Shown here: in pieces, positions 34,198-42,765 of the stretch
Position numbering within the stretch: the first letter of the stretch is position 1
Layout: each line of letters begins with the position of its first letter
DNA from: Nostoc sp. NIES-4103
Lineage (GTDB): Bacteria > Cyanobacteriota > Cyanobacteriia > Cyanobacteriales > Nostocaceae
DNA length: 64,000 nt
Assembly (NCBI RefSeq): GCF_002368335.1
Contig: NZ_AP018288.1
Span: 1,765,355 to 1,829,354 of the forward strand
Direction of reading: 5' to 3'
The notes under the pieces: model-generated
Told to the model about the DNA's origin: nothing
What the model saw: only the letters and a program-made list of their open reading frames with translations
The model's database searches: none
Program-made: the position numbers and the translations under genes

Positions 34198-34494
34198 ACT
34201 AACCAAACCATTCGTGTAGTAGCCCGTGTAATTGCTTTACCTGAAAAAGTAGAAGAACTGAAAGCTGTACTGTTGGAACTTATTGAGCCAACCCGGCAAG
34301 AAGCAGGTGCGATCAAGTATGAACTTTTGCAAAACCAGTCTGACCCCACAGACTTTACTTTTGTGGAAGAATGGGCTTCATCAGAAGCCCTTAATGCTCA
34401 TATCCAATCACCCCATCTCCAAGCGGGAGTAGCTAAACTCGAAGGCTTAGTGGCTGCTGCACCGGACATCCGCCGCTATAATGTTGTGGTGTAG
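34195..34494 (+). CDS. Antibiotic biosynthesis monooxygenase-type (ABM) protein
   Basis: A 99-residue ferredoxin-like dimeric ABM-domain protein. Typical parts are VVARVIALPEKVEELKAVLL, EAGAIKYELLQNQ, and FVEEWASSEALNAHI with QSPHLQ. Family members are small quinol monooxygenases or stress-related dimers, and the substrate cannot be told. The ATG lies within a GACAAATGAC repeat unit with no clear ribosome site. It probably shares a transcript with mtnB, 24 nt upstream. Confidence 0.8.
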   Translation: MTNQTIRVVARVIALPEKVEELKAVLLELIEPTRQEAGAIKYELLQNQSDPTDFTFVEEWASSEALNAHIQSPHLQAGVAKLEGLVAAAPDIRRYNVVV

Positions 34495-34647
34495 TGCAAA
34501 ATTTACAAATTGGCAAACTGAAGTACTTCCTTGTGTTGGGGAGCAGTAAAATCTCAAGATTGAAGCGATCGCTCCAGAATTGATGTAGCAATCTGAAGTA
34601 TGTTAATCCTCAGAGAGATTAATCGAAATTCAACAGATGCAACATCC

Positions 34648-35427
34648 ATGTGCCAATTACTCGGAATGAATTGCAATGTTCCAACAGATATTTGCTTTTC
34701 TTTTGAAGGCTTTTCTGCACGAGGAGGAAAAACCGATCATCATAGTGATGGTTGGGGCATTGCTTTCTTTGAAGGAAAGGGATGTCGCCTATTTTTAGAT
34801 GAAAAACCTTCTATTACTTCTCCCATCGCAGAGTTGGTGCGATGCTATCCCATCCACTCTACTCATGTGATTGCTCATATCCGCAAAGCTACTCAAGGCG
34901 AAGTCGCCCTACACAACTGCCATCCTTTCCGCAGAGAACTATGGGGAAGATATTGGGTGTTTGCACACAACGGCAATTTACCAGACTTTGTTCCGGAAAA
35001 TATGGGTTTCTATCAAGCTGTGGGTGACACCGATAGTGAAAAAGCATTCTGCATGATGCTAGAAACTCTGCGAGAACACTTTCCTGACGGTAAGCCTACC
35101 CTAGACAAACTATATTCTGTCCTGCGTAAAGTCACTGATAAATTAGCATCGAAAGGAATTTTTAACTACTTACTTTCCGATGGAGAAGACTTTTTTGCTT
35201 ATTGCTCAACCAAACTCAGCTACATTGTACGTCAAGCACCCTTTGCTGCTGCCCATTTGATTGACCAAGACATGACTGTAGATTTTCGAGAAGTGACTAC
35301 TGAACGCGATCGCGTCGCTGTGATTGCCACCACGCCTCTAACTGACAACGAAGTTTGGACGCAAATTGAACCAGGAGAACTGTTAGTTTTTCAAGATGGT
35401 TTGCCCCTAAAATATGCATCTAGTTAA
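34648..35427 (+). CDS. Class II glutamine amidotransferase (YafJ-like)
   Basis: A 259-residue Ntn-hydrolase. I chose the ATG at 34648 because it exposes Cys2 (MCQLLGMNCN) as the N-terminal nucleophile, which the family requires; the open frame starts earlier but without the Cys. SARGGKTDHHSDGWGIAFF, HVIAHIRKAT and VFAHNGNLPDF form the glutaminase site. There is no synthase domain, so it is a YafJ-type stand-alone enzyme of unknown acceptor. A strong terminator follows at 35434-35476. Confidence 0.88.
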   Translation: MCQLLGMNCNVPTDICFSFEGFSARGGKTDHHSDGWGIAFFEGKGCRLFLDEKPSITSPIAELVRCYPIHSTHVIAHIRKATQGEVALHNCHPFRRELWGRYWVFAHNGNLPDFVPENMGFYQAVGDTDSEKAFCMMLETLREHFPDGKPTLDKLYSVLRKVTDKLASKGIFNYLLSDGEDFFAYCSTKLSYIVRQAPFAAAHLIDQDMTVDFREVTTERDRVAVIATTPLTDNEVWTQIEPGELLVFQDGLPLKYASS

Positions 35428-35433
35428 GAAATA

Positions 35434-35476
35434 GTGTAGGTTGGCTAAAATTTTTTCATCCAACCTACACTTTTTT
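35434..35476. terminator. Bidirectional-type intrinsic terminator
   Basis: An 11-bp stem GTGTAGGTTGG / CCAACCTACAC encloses an AT-rich loop and is followed by TTTTTT. It sits just after the amidotransferase stop. A near copy lies at 55054-55090. Confidence 0.75.
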
Positions 35477-35480
35477 CTCT

Positions 35481-35516
35481 TCAGCTAAAATCTAATAATG
35501 TCTTGAATCCAACTGC
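35481..35516 (-). pseudogene. Tail remnant of a TauE/SafE gene
   Basis: Read on the minus strand this gives AVGFKTLLDFS and stop, matching the last residues of the TauE/SafE protein at 55097 (LAFKTLLDFR and stop). Together with the adjacent terminator it forms a 75-bp near-identical copy of 55054-55128. The rest of the gene is absent, and the CDGSH gene begins to end at 35520. Confidence 0.5.
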
Positions 35517-35519
35517 CAT

Positions 35520-35786
35520 TTACAGCTTTGTGTGATACCCATCACAAAATGGAGCGTTATTTGTGTGTTTGCACTGACAAATAGCAACAGGTTTCTTTTC
35601 AGTAATCTCAAATTTATTTGGTATGAATTTAGTTCCTTTGTGAGCGCCATTGCAGAAGGGTTGATTGCTGGAATACCCGCAGCTACACCAGAAATATGTG
35701 CCAGGTTCCAGTTCCATTACTGTTGGTTTCTTGTCAATGATCACAGGTTCTTTTATTTCCTGATTGACCAATTCTGTTTCGCTCAT
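35520..35786 (-). CDS. CDGSH iron-sulfur domain protein
   Basis: An 88-residue protein with two CDGSH-type [2Fe-2S] motifs. The first has Cys34, Cys36, Cys45 and His49 (CSCGYSSNQPFCNGAH). The second has Cys70, Cys72, Cys81 and His85 (CQCKHTNNAPFCDGYH). The 3Cys-1His pattern is complete in both. Tandem-motif members bind two redox-active clusters and are linked to iron or reactive-oxygen handling. A Fur-box-like palindrome lies about 230 bp upstream. It is convergent with the amidotransferase gene. Confidence 0.92.
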   Translation of the reverse strand: MSETELVNQEIKEPVIIDKKPTVMELEPGTYFWCSCGYSSNQPFCNGAHKGTKFIPNKFEITEKKPVAICQCKHTNNAPFCDGYHTKL

Positions 35787-36476
35787 TGTATTGTCCTTAT
35801 TAAGGTGTTATTGATGAGAAAGTTTATTGTCTATTGAATAGCATTGTTGCCATGAGCAGCAGTAAAGCCACAAATAGACCTTTGCTAATCAGTTGTTTGT
35901 TCTACATAAATAATTTTTTACTTAATTTTCTATATTTGGAGTATGGAAGATCGATAACTTAAGGACAAATTTAAGAATATTGATTTAATATCAAGTTTGC
36001 ATGACATTATTATTAGTAATGATAATCATTATAGTAATTTGGCAAGGCTGCCGTTGCTAGCTAAAGCGATCGCATCTCAATTACTCTTGATTCAGAAGCA
36101 AGGTTAACCTATAAAAGAGTTGGTTGGAGTTAGGTTACGTCAAACTCACGTATATTGAGAGCCAATATCTGCTTCTAAGAGGGCAAAAAGCAGAAGGAAT
36201 ACAGCTGTGTACCTTCTGCCTTTGTTACTAAATTTGTTCCTAACATCAGGATCTTATCTGGTCAAAAGCTTTTTGAAAGTGAAAGTTACACTCAAATCTA
36301 ACAGGACTCACGCAACTGGCACACAGATTTTCTGCGATGGCAGTCAATACTCATTTGGTTGCAGTGCCTGACCGCCCCGTTAGAAGTGAGGCACGAGTTC
36401 AAAAACGGTTAAGTGGGTAGCGTACTGTTCCTAGAAACAAGGATAATTAATTTCTAGAAATGAAAGGAAAAGCCTT
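35787..36476. other. Divergent gap CDGSH gene / carbonic anhydrase
   Basis: About 690 bp. It holds a Fur-box-like palindrome (36019-36033), one HIP1 (about 36066), and a 30-bp palindrome GCAGAAGG...CCTTCTGC with ACAGCTGT at its centre (36190-36219). The last is one of the GCAGAAGG-type dispersed repeats. No gene is visible. Confidence 0.5.
36019..36033. promoter_or_regulatory. Fur-box-like palindrome
   Basis: AATGATAATCATTAT gives a 14-base match to the core of GATAATGATAATCATTATC. It lies upstream of the CDGSH Fe-S gene. Function is inferred only from the match and context. Confidence 0.4.
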
Positions 36477-37235
36477 ATGGTTGCGATGAATGGATTGAGG
36501 AGTCGGCGGCATCTTTTAAAGTTAATGGGAGTTGGCGGAGTTGGTATTGCTGCTAGTTGTGCAAGTAGCCTATTTGGGAATGCTCAGTCAGCGCAAGCTG
36601 CTGGTGCAACCGCAGATAAGCCTGTTGGTTCTTCATTGAAAAGGCTGATGGAGGGGAATAGCCGATTTATGGAGGAAAAGTTTCAGAATCCCAATCGTTC
36701 GCTTTCCCGTTTGAAAGAAGTTGCACAAAAGCAACAGCCGTTTGCTGCCGTGCTGAGTTGTGCTGATTCGCGTGTACCAGCAGAGATTATCTTTGACCAG
36801 GGAATTGGAGATATATTTGATGTTCGCATCGCTGGAAATATCGCCACCCCTGAGGCGATCGCTAGTCTTGAATATGCCGCCGTAAAATTAGATGTTCCTC
36901 TAATTATGGTGCTTGGTCATGAAAGATGTGGCGCAGTTAAAGCAGCGTTAGCAGGGGGGGAACTCCCTGGCCAAATTAGCACTTTGGTTAAGGCGATCGA
37001 ACCAGCGATCAAGAACAATAGCTATTTGAGTGATCTAAATTCAAGTGCTTTAGTCAATCAGGCAGTTGAAGAAAATATTAGATATCAAATTGAAAAGCTA
37101 CAAAAAGAGTCGAAAGTTCTGGCTGACCTCGTACAGAAAGGCAAATTGAAAATTCGCGGGGGATGGTACGATTTGGATACAGGAGAAGTATGTCTTGTAC
37201 GCGATAGAATGCTTCCTAGTTGTATTCATTACTAA
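36477..37235 (+). CDS. Exported beta-class carbonic anhydrase
   Basis: A 252-residue beta carbonic anhydrase interconverting CO2 and bicarbonate. Zinc ligands are Cys95, His148 and Cys151 (CADSRV and GHERCG), with the Asp97-Arg99 dyad intact. The N-terminus has a twin-arginine signal (RSRRHLLKLMGVGGVG) and an AQAA-type cleavage site near residue 42, so the enzyme is probably translocated folded into the periplasm or thylakoid lumen. AGGAAAAG precedes the ATG. It is the first gene of the plus-strand run leading into the sugar-phosphate cluster, but a 1.2 kb gap separates them. Confidence 0.93.
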   Translation: MVAMNGLRSRRHLLKLMGVGGVGIAASCASSLFGNAQSAQAAGATADKPVGSSLKRLMEGNSRFMEEKFQNPNRSLSRLKEVAQKQQPFAAVLSCADSRVPAEIIFDQGIGDIFDVRIAGNIATPEAIASLEYAAVKLDVPLIMVLGHERCGAVKAALAGGELPGQISTLVKAIEPAIKNNSYLSDLNSSALVNQAVEENIRYQIEKLQKESKVLADLVQKGKLKIRGGWYDLDTGEVCLVRDRMLPSCIHY

Positions 37236-37306
37236 AGTCTATATGGTAATGGCAGTAAGATAAGCGCAAATCTTTAAGGTATAAGGCTTATGGGGGTAGG
37301 GGTGTA

Positions 37307-37420
37307 ATACCGTTTCACTTTAAAATTGATGCATTTAGGCAAGCTGGGGAAGCTGGGGAAGCTGGGGAAGCTGGGGGAGAAAGAAAAATCATTTGCATGG
37401 CTGATTTCGGGAAATGGTAT
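37307..37420. mobile_element. 114-bp MITE-like element with 9-bp minisatellite core, copy 2
   Basis: The inverse-orientation copy of 4260-4373, with the same length and the same four-unit AGCTGGGGA core. Ends are ATACCGTTTCAC and GGGAAATGGTAT. Only a few substitutions separate the two copies. Confidence 0.7.
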
Positions 37421-37704
37421 AAGAGAAAGAATGATTGAAGAAGAACTCAGCGGTGTCAGAATTCAGGAGTCAGAATCAATCAGTCGGGGATTCAGACCCG
37501 CGACTGATTGGAGACCACATTTCTTGAAATTTGGAGGGGGTTTTAAACCCGTTTATTCATCCGCCAGTCGTACAGAATTCAATTTCTTATTCTGACTCCT
37601 GACTCCTGAATTCTGTTTGATAATTAAATCAAAATACGTAACAAATAACGTTCTTCCCCTAAACCCCCACACCCCTAAACCAACTCATCGTAAGAATTTT
37701 ACTT

Positions 37705-37844
37705 TTTCGAGCGTGACATTCAACTTTAGAGTGAGTGACAACATCGAGGTTACTCCTGTAATTCAAATAATTACTAATGCTTCAAATCAGGATGCCAATG
37801 GTACTATCATTACAGGCACTCTGCGGACAGTCTTTTCTTTCTAG
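37705..37844 (+). pseudogene. C-terminal remnant of an outer-membrane porin
   Basis: The frame ends VTFNFRVSDNIEVTPVIQII, then TNASNQDANGTIITGTL and RTVFSF with a terminal Phe. This matches the last two beta strands of cyanobacterial OprB/SLH-type porins (pattern DNIEVTP...GTLRTTFxF). Upstream sequence is repeat DNA and not porin-like, so only the tail survives. It is too short to be functional. Confidence 0.5.
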
Positions 37845-38483
37845 TTGGAGTAGAACTAGTGAGGCTGTAGTCAAGAAACCTCCCCCTTACTATTTAACTC
37901 TCATCAAGGCTGGGGTGGCTGAGTAAGGGTAGGATGTAGGAGGATGTAGAGAAAACAAGAAACTTTTACTATACCCCACACCCTCACTTCTTTTCCACAT
38001 ACCGTGAAAAGTCAGTTCCTTTTTTTGGAAGTTTTATTAGCGTGCTTAACTTGAGTAATAACGTGTAGATCTTTGCTGGTTAAGACAGCCTTAAAACGAA
38101 ACAATAATAACAATATCATTTTTCTTCTTGGATGCCAGATACCACAGTAAAAACACATAGGCGAAAAGTTAACTTTTTATTCTCTTTTCGCCTTTTTCAT
38201 ATTCCTTAATTTTCATTCTCTTCTTTTGCTTTTAAACCCATCAAAGAAAATCCTGGTCTTCACCTAGTTATAAAGTAGGTTGACATAATTAAATAAAAAA
38301 TGGCAATCAGAGAAACCCGCTCATCACAAGGCTTTATCCTCCTGTCTGCCTTTTACTTAGCATGAAAACTTGTTAAGGCTTGGACACCTCAAATGAGATT
38401 GCTGTAATAATTTGGCTTCATCCTGTGAGAATATCTTCTTCCCAGTCAAGGCGCAATTAGCAAAAGCTTAAGGAGACTAAATC
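37845..38483. other. Upstream region of the sugar-phosphate gene cluster
   Basis: About 640 bp. A GGCGAAAAG / CTTTTCGCC inverted repeat (38159-38167 with 38186-38194) separated by an AT-rich spacer may be a terminator or operator. An AAGGAG ribosome site lies just before the tal-pgi start. I find no gene. Confidence 0.45.
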
Positions 38484-41360
38484 ATGACCGTTTTGGAAAC
38501 TATAACTAACCCTTTGCAAGCATTGCAAAATTATGGACAGTCCATATGGCTAGACTACATCCGGCGTAGCCTGATTACTAGTGGTGAACTGCAACGCCTA
38601 ATTGATGAAGATGGGGTACGAGGAGTCACATCTAACCCAGCAATTTTTCAGAAAGCCATTGCAGGTAGTACTGACTACGATGATGCTATTAAGGCAATTG
38701 AGGATAGTCACGATCAAGATGCTATTTCGCTCTATGAACAGTTAGCAATTGAAGATATCCAAGCCACAGCAGATATCTTGCAACCTATCTATCAACAAAC
38801 CAACAGACAAGATGGTTACGTCAGCTTGGAAGTCTCACCCTATTTAGCTCACGACACCGAGCAAACTATTTCAGAAGGGCATCGGCTTTGGCAAGCGATC
38901 AAAAGACCCAACCTGATGATTAAGGTACCTGCTACACCTGCTGGTATCCCTGCCATTCAACAACTAATCAGCGATCGCATCAATGTCAATGTGACACTGT
39001 TGTTCTCTCAAGAAGTCTATGAACAAGTTGCAAATGCCTACATTGCAGGGTTAGAGGCACTTGCTGCTACTGGTGGAGATGTGAGTCAAGTCAATAGTGT
39101 TGCCAGTTTCTTCATTAGCCGGATTGATACTGCCATTGATAATCTGATCATGACTCAGCTGAAAACAATCAGCAACAAGGATGAGCAAAGATTACTAGAG
39201 GCGATACTAGGGAAAATAGCGATCGCCAACGCCAAGCTAACTTATCAGCGCTATCAAGAGATTTATCAAAGCGATCGCTGGAAAAAACTGGCTCGATTGG
39301 GCGCTAAACCCCAACGACTTCTATGGGCAAGCACAGCTACTAAAAATCCCCTATACAGCGATGTTTTGTATGTAGAAGAACTAATTGGTCAAAACACCGT
39401 CAATACAATTCCACCTACAACTTTGGCAGCTTTTGCGGACCACGGACAGCCTCGCCCTAGTTTGTTAGAGAACCTTGACGTTGCTCAGGAGTTAATGCTG
39501 AAACTAGAAAGGGCAGGTATTTCCTTCAAAAGCATCACAGACAAATTGCTCGTTGAAGGATTGGATTTATTTTCCGATGCCTTTGACCAATTGTTGGGTG
39601 CAGTAGAGAAAAAGCGAGAAATAGTTTTGGGGGCAAAACTTGACTCCTTGTCCTACAAACTGGCAGAAGACCTCAATACTAGCGTTCAAGCACACCTAGA
39701 AGACTGGCGCGTTAATGGTAAGATCCGCAGACTGTGGTCGCATGATGCTTCTTTGTGGACAGGCGCAGATGAAAATCGCTGGTTAGGTTGGCTTGGGATT
39801 ACTGAAGATCAGCTAGCGCAAATTGACCACCTCAAACAGCTAGCACAAGAAGTTAAGGACTTGAACTTCTCTCACGTTGTGCTGCTTGGTATGGGTGGGT
39901 CGTCACTCTGCCCAGAAGTCATGAAACTGACTTTTGGTAAAATAGCAGGCTATCCAGAACTGTTGGTACTAGATTCAACCGACCCTGCTCAGATTCAGAC
40001 ACTGTTAAATCAAATCAACCTGACCACAACTTTGTTCATTGTCTCTAGTAAGTCTGGCAGCACCCTAGAACCAAACATTTTCAAGCAATATTTCTTTGAT
40101 CAAGTGCAGCAAATTCTAGGGGCAGAATCAGCAGGAAACCGTTTCATTGCCATCACAGACCCTGGTTCCCATGTGCAACACATTGCAGAGGGTGACGACT
40201 TCCGCCATATCTTCTTTGGTGTACCTAGTATTGGTGGTCGCTATTCTGCTTTATCTAACTTTGGGATGGTGCCAGCTGCGGCAATGGGTGTTGATGTTGC
40301 CAAATTTTTAGACTTTGCTGAAGAGATGGTACATTCCTGCGCTCCTTCGGTTCCAGCAAAGGATAATCCTGGTGTGGTTCTTGGAACCATTTTAGGTGTA
40401 TTGGCAAACCAAGGACGAGATAAAGTCACCCTGATTACCTCGCCCTTGATTGCAGATTTGGGTGCATGGCTAGAGCAATTGCTGGCAGAGTCTACAGGTA
40501 AAGATAACTTGGGATTGATTCCAATAGACCGCGAACCATTAGGAGAACCAAAAGTATACGGCAGCGATCGCTTGTTTGTATATATTCGCCTCGAATCTGA
40601 CCCTGATCCAACTCAAGATGCTGCCTTTGTTGCCCTAGAACAAGCAGGACAGCCCACCGTCCGCATTTCTGTTGCTCATCCATACCAGCTAGGACAAGAG
40701 TTTTTCCGTTGGCAGATTGCAACTGCGGTTGCTGGGTCAATTATTGGCATCAATGCCTTTAACCAACCGGATGTGGAAGCTAGCAAAATTGCCACTCGTC
40801 AATTGACCACTGAATATGAAAAAACTGGGGCATTGCCACCGGAAACGCCGATTTTCACAGAAGCAGGCATTAAGTTATTCACTGACCCCAAAAATGCAGT
40901 ATTTTTGTCTGAAGCAACGGGAAAAGACCAATCTTTAGTTGGTTATTTACGCGCTCACCTGAATCGACTGCAAGTTGGAGATTACTTTGCATTGCTAGCT
41001 TATATCGAAATGAACGAATCCCACCAAGAGCAATTGCAAGTGATTCGTCAGTTAGTGCGTGATTCCAAGCAAGTTGCAACTTGTTTAGGCTTCGGCCCCC
41101 GCTTTTTACACTCCACAGGACAGGCATATAAAGGTGGGCCCAACACTGGCGTTTTTCTGCAAATTACTTGTGATGATGCCGTTGATCTACCTGTAACTGG
41201 TCACAGATACAGCTTTGGAGTTGTCAAAGCAGCCCAAGCAAGGGGTGATTTCCAGGTATTAGCAGAACGAAATCGCCGAGTTCTCAGATTACATTTGGGT
41301 AAAGATGTGCAAGCAGGTTTAGAACTGTTACACACGGTTATTAACCAAGTTTTGGTCTAA
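38484..41360 (+). CDS. tal-pgi: Bifunctional transaldolase / glucose-6-phosphate isomerase
   Basis: A 958-residue natural fusion. The N-terminal transaldolase (about 1-365) has GVTSNPAIFQKAI, the Schiff-base Lys in LMIKVPATPAG (near residue 147) and NVNVTLLFS. The C-terminal phosphoglucose isomerase (about 385-940) has LLGMGGSSLCPEVMK near 468, SSKSGSTLEPN near 521 and GVPSIGGRYSALSNFG. One polypeptide can thus exchange three-carbon units between sugar phosphates and convert fructose 6-phosphate to glucose 6-phosphate. A good AAGGAG site precedes the ATG. It opens a run with gnd, zwf, a HAD phosphatase and aldolase, and provides the link from 3-hexulose-derived fructose 6-phosphate to zwf. 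Confidence 0.94.
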   Translation: MTVLETITNPLQALQNYGQSIWLDYIRRSLITSGELQRLIDEDGVRGVTSNPAIFQKAIAGSTDYDDAIKAIEDSHDQDAISLYEQLAIEDIQATADILQPIYQQTNRQDGYVSLEVSPYLAHDTEQTISEGHRLWQAIKRPNLMIKVPATPAGIPAIQQLISDRINVNVTLLFSQEVYEQVANAYIAGLEALAATGGDVSQVNSVASFFISRIDTAIDNLIMTQLKTISNKDEQRLLEAILGKIAIANAKLTYQRYQEIYQSDRWKKLARLGAKPQRLLWASTATKNPLYSDVLYVEELIGQNTVNTIPPTTLAAFADHGQPRPSLLENLDVAQELMLKLERAGISFKSITDKLLVEGLDLFSDAFDQLLGAVEKKREIVLGAKLDSLSYKLAEDLNTSVQAHLEDWRVNGKIRRLWSHDASLWTGADENRWLGWLGITEDQLAQIDHLKQLAQEVKDLNFSHVVLLGMGGSSLCPEVMKLTFGKIAGYPELLVLDSTDPAQIQTLLNQINLTTTLFIVSSKSGSTLEPNIFKQYFFDQVQQILGAESAGNRFIAITDPGSHVQHIAEGDDFRHIFFGVPSIGGRYSALSNFGMVPAAAMGVDVAKFLDFAEEMVHSCAPSVPAKDNPGVVLGTILGVLANQGRDKVTLITSPLIADLGAWLEQLLAESTGKDNLGLIPIDREPLGEPKVYGSDRLFVYIRLESDPDPTQDAAFVALEQAGQPTVRISVAHPYQLGQEFFRWQIATAVAGSIIGINAFNQPDVEASKIATRQLTTEYEKTGALPPETPIFTEAGIKLFTDPKNAVFLSEATGKDQSLVGYLRAHLNRLQVGDYFALLAYIEMNESHQEQLQVIRQLVRDSKQVATCLGFGPRFLHSTGQAYKGGPNTGVFLQITCDDAVDLPVTGHRYSFGVVKAAQARGDFQVLAERNRRVLRLHLGKDVQAGLELLHTVINQVLV

Positions 41361-41621
41361 GTTGCAGGGTATATAGGGATTTTACTTGAGGGATGATCAA
41401 GAAATAAATTAACCAATCTTGTGGGGTGGGCGTCTCGCCCGCCCAAGGCTAGGGGCGGACAAGATGTCCAACCCACAAGAAAAATTGTATATTTTTTTAT
41501 TTGGAAGCCCCTTATCAATCTTTCCTGTGTACCCTGCCTGAAAATGCTTTGCATCTACGTCTATAAATGCATTTTAGCCAATGGATTTCACAGCAAATAT
41601 TTAAAACACAGGAGAAAAATA

Positions 41622-42599
41622 ATGCAAATAGGTGTATTTGGTCTTGGGCGCATGGGTGCCAATATCGTTAGACGGTTAATGCGCGATCAACATGAGTGTG
41701 TAGTTTTCAACCGCACCCCCGACAAAGTTCGACAGCTAGAAGGCGAAGGTGCCATAGCAGCCGCCTCACTCGATGAATTTGTACATCTACTTGCAAAACC
41801 CAGAGTTATTTGGGTGATGTTACCTGCTGGGGATGTAACTGAGAGTGCGATCGCAGCTTTGGGCGAAAAGCTGGAACCAGGTGATATAGTCATCGATGGT
41901 GGCAATTCCTACTATAAAGATGATGTCCGTCGTGCTAAATTAATCAACGCCAAAGGCATCAACTACATTGATGTTGGTACCAGCGGTGGTGTATGGGGGT
42001 TAGAGCGGGGTTACTGCCTGATGATTGGCGGCAAACCAGAGATTGTCAACTACCTCGATCCCATTTTCAAATCCCTTGCTCCCGGAATCGGAGATATTCC
42101 CAAGACACCGGGAAGAGAACACCTAGCAAGCACTGCTGAAATGGGCTACTTACACTGTGGTTCTCATGGAGCAGGACACTTCGTCAAAATGGTACATAAT
42201 GGCATCGAGTACGCACTGATGCAGGCATATGCCGAAGGGTTTGACATTTTCCGCAATGCCAATTCTCAGGAACTGGCTGAAGATTATCGTTATGACCTAA
42301 ATGTGGCAGACATTTCTGAAGTCTGGCGGCGGGGTAGTGTAGTGGGGTCTTGGCTGCTAGACTTGACCGCAATGGCGTTGGCAGAGAATCCTACACTTTC
42401 TAACTACAGTGGGTATGTGCAGGACTCAGGCGAAGGACGCTGGACAATTATGGCGGCCATTGAAGAAGCCGTCCCTGCTGATGTACTATCCGCTGCTCTA
42501 TATACTCGTTTCCGCTCCCGACAAGAGCATACTTTTGCAGAGAAAATTTTGTCTGCCATGCGCTACAAGTTTGGCGGACACGTTGAACAACACAGCTAA
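41622..42599 (+). CDS. gnd: 6-phosphogluconate dehydrogenase, decarboxylating (short type)
   Basis: A 325-residue GndA/YqeC-type enzyme, much shorter than the 470-residue classical Gnd. It has the Rossmann GLGRMGANIVRRL at the N-terminus, NRTP after the second strand (cofactor choice), VIDGGNSYYKDD, the GTSGGVWGLERGYCLMIGG substrate loop and catalytic HFVKMVHNGIEYALMQAY. It makes ribulose 5-phosphate, CO2 and a reduced pyridine nucleotide. I chose the ATG at 41622, with AGGAG 7 nt upstream; earlier in-frame codons are in intergenic sequence. It lies between tal-pgi and zwf. Confidence 0.94.
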   Translation: MQIGVFGLGRMGANIVRRLMRDQHECVVFNRTPDKVRQLEGEGAIAAASLDEFVHLLAKPRVIWVMLPAGDVTESAIAALGEKLEPGDIVIDGGNSYYKDDVRRAKLINAKGINYIDVGTSGGVWGLERGYCLMIGGKPEIVNYLDPIFKSLAPGIGDIPKTPGREHLASTAEMGYLHCGSHGAGHFVKMVHNGIEYALMQAYAEGFDIFRNANSQELAEDYRYDLNVADISEVWRRGSVVGSWLLDLTAMALAENPTLSNYSGYVQDSGEGRWTIMAAIEEAVPADVLSAALYTRFRSRQEHTFAEKILSAMRYKFGGHVEQHS

Positions 42600-42765
42600 A
42601 GTCAGCTAATTTGCGTCCAAGTTGCAAAATATCTGCTTCAGACCGTCATTAGTCATTAGTCATTAGTCCTTTGGAAATACTTTTGACAAATGACTCTTGA
42701 CAAAAAACGACCAGATCAAGCGATTGTGCAAATTCAAGGTGTTTTAGCTTATTACTGATAAAATT

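Noticed and set aside
37326..37595. Open frame with GKLGKLGKL repeat peptide
   Set aside because: It is simply the translation of the MITE-like minisatellite core and adjacent repeats.
41421..41621. Upstream extension of gnd
   Set aside because: The added residues come from a repeat-like intergenic sequence and precede a clear AGGAG-ATG start at the Rossmann motif.
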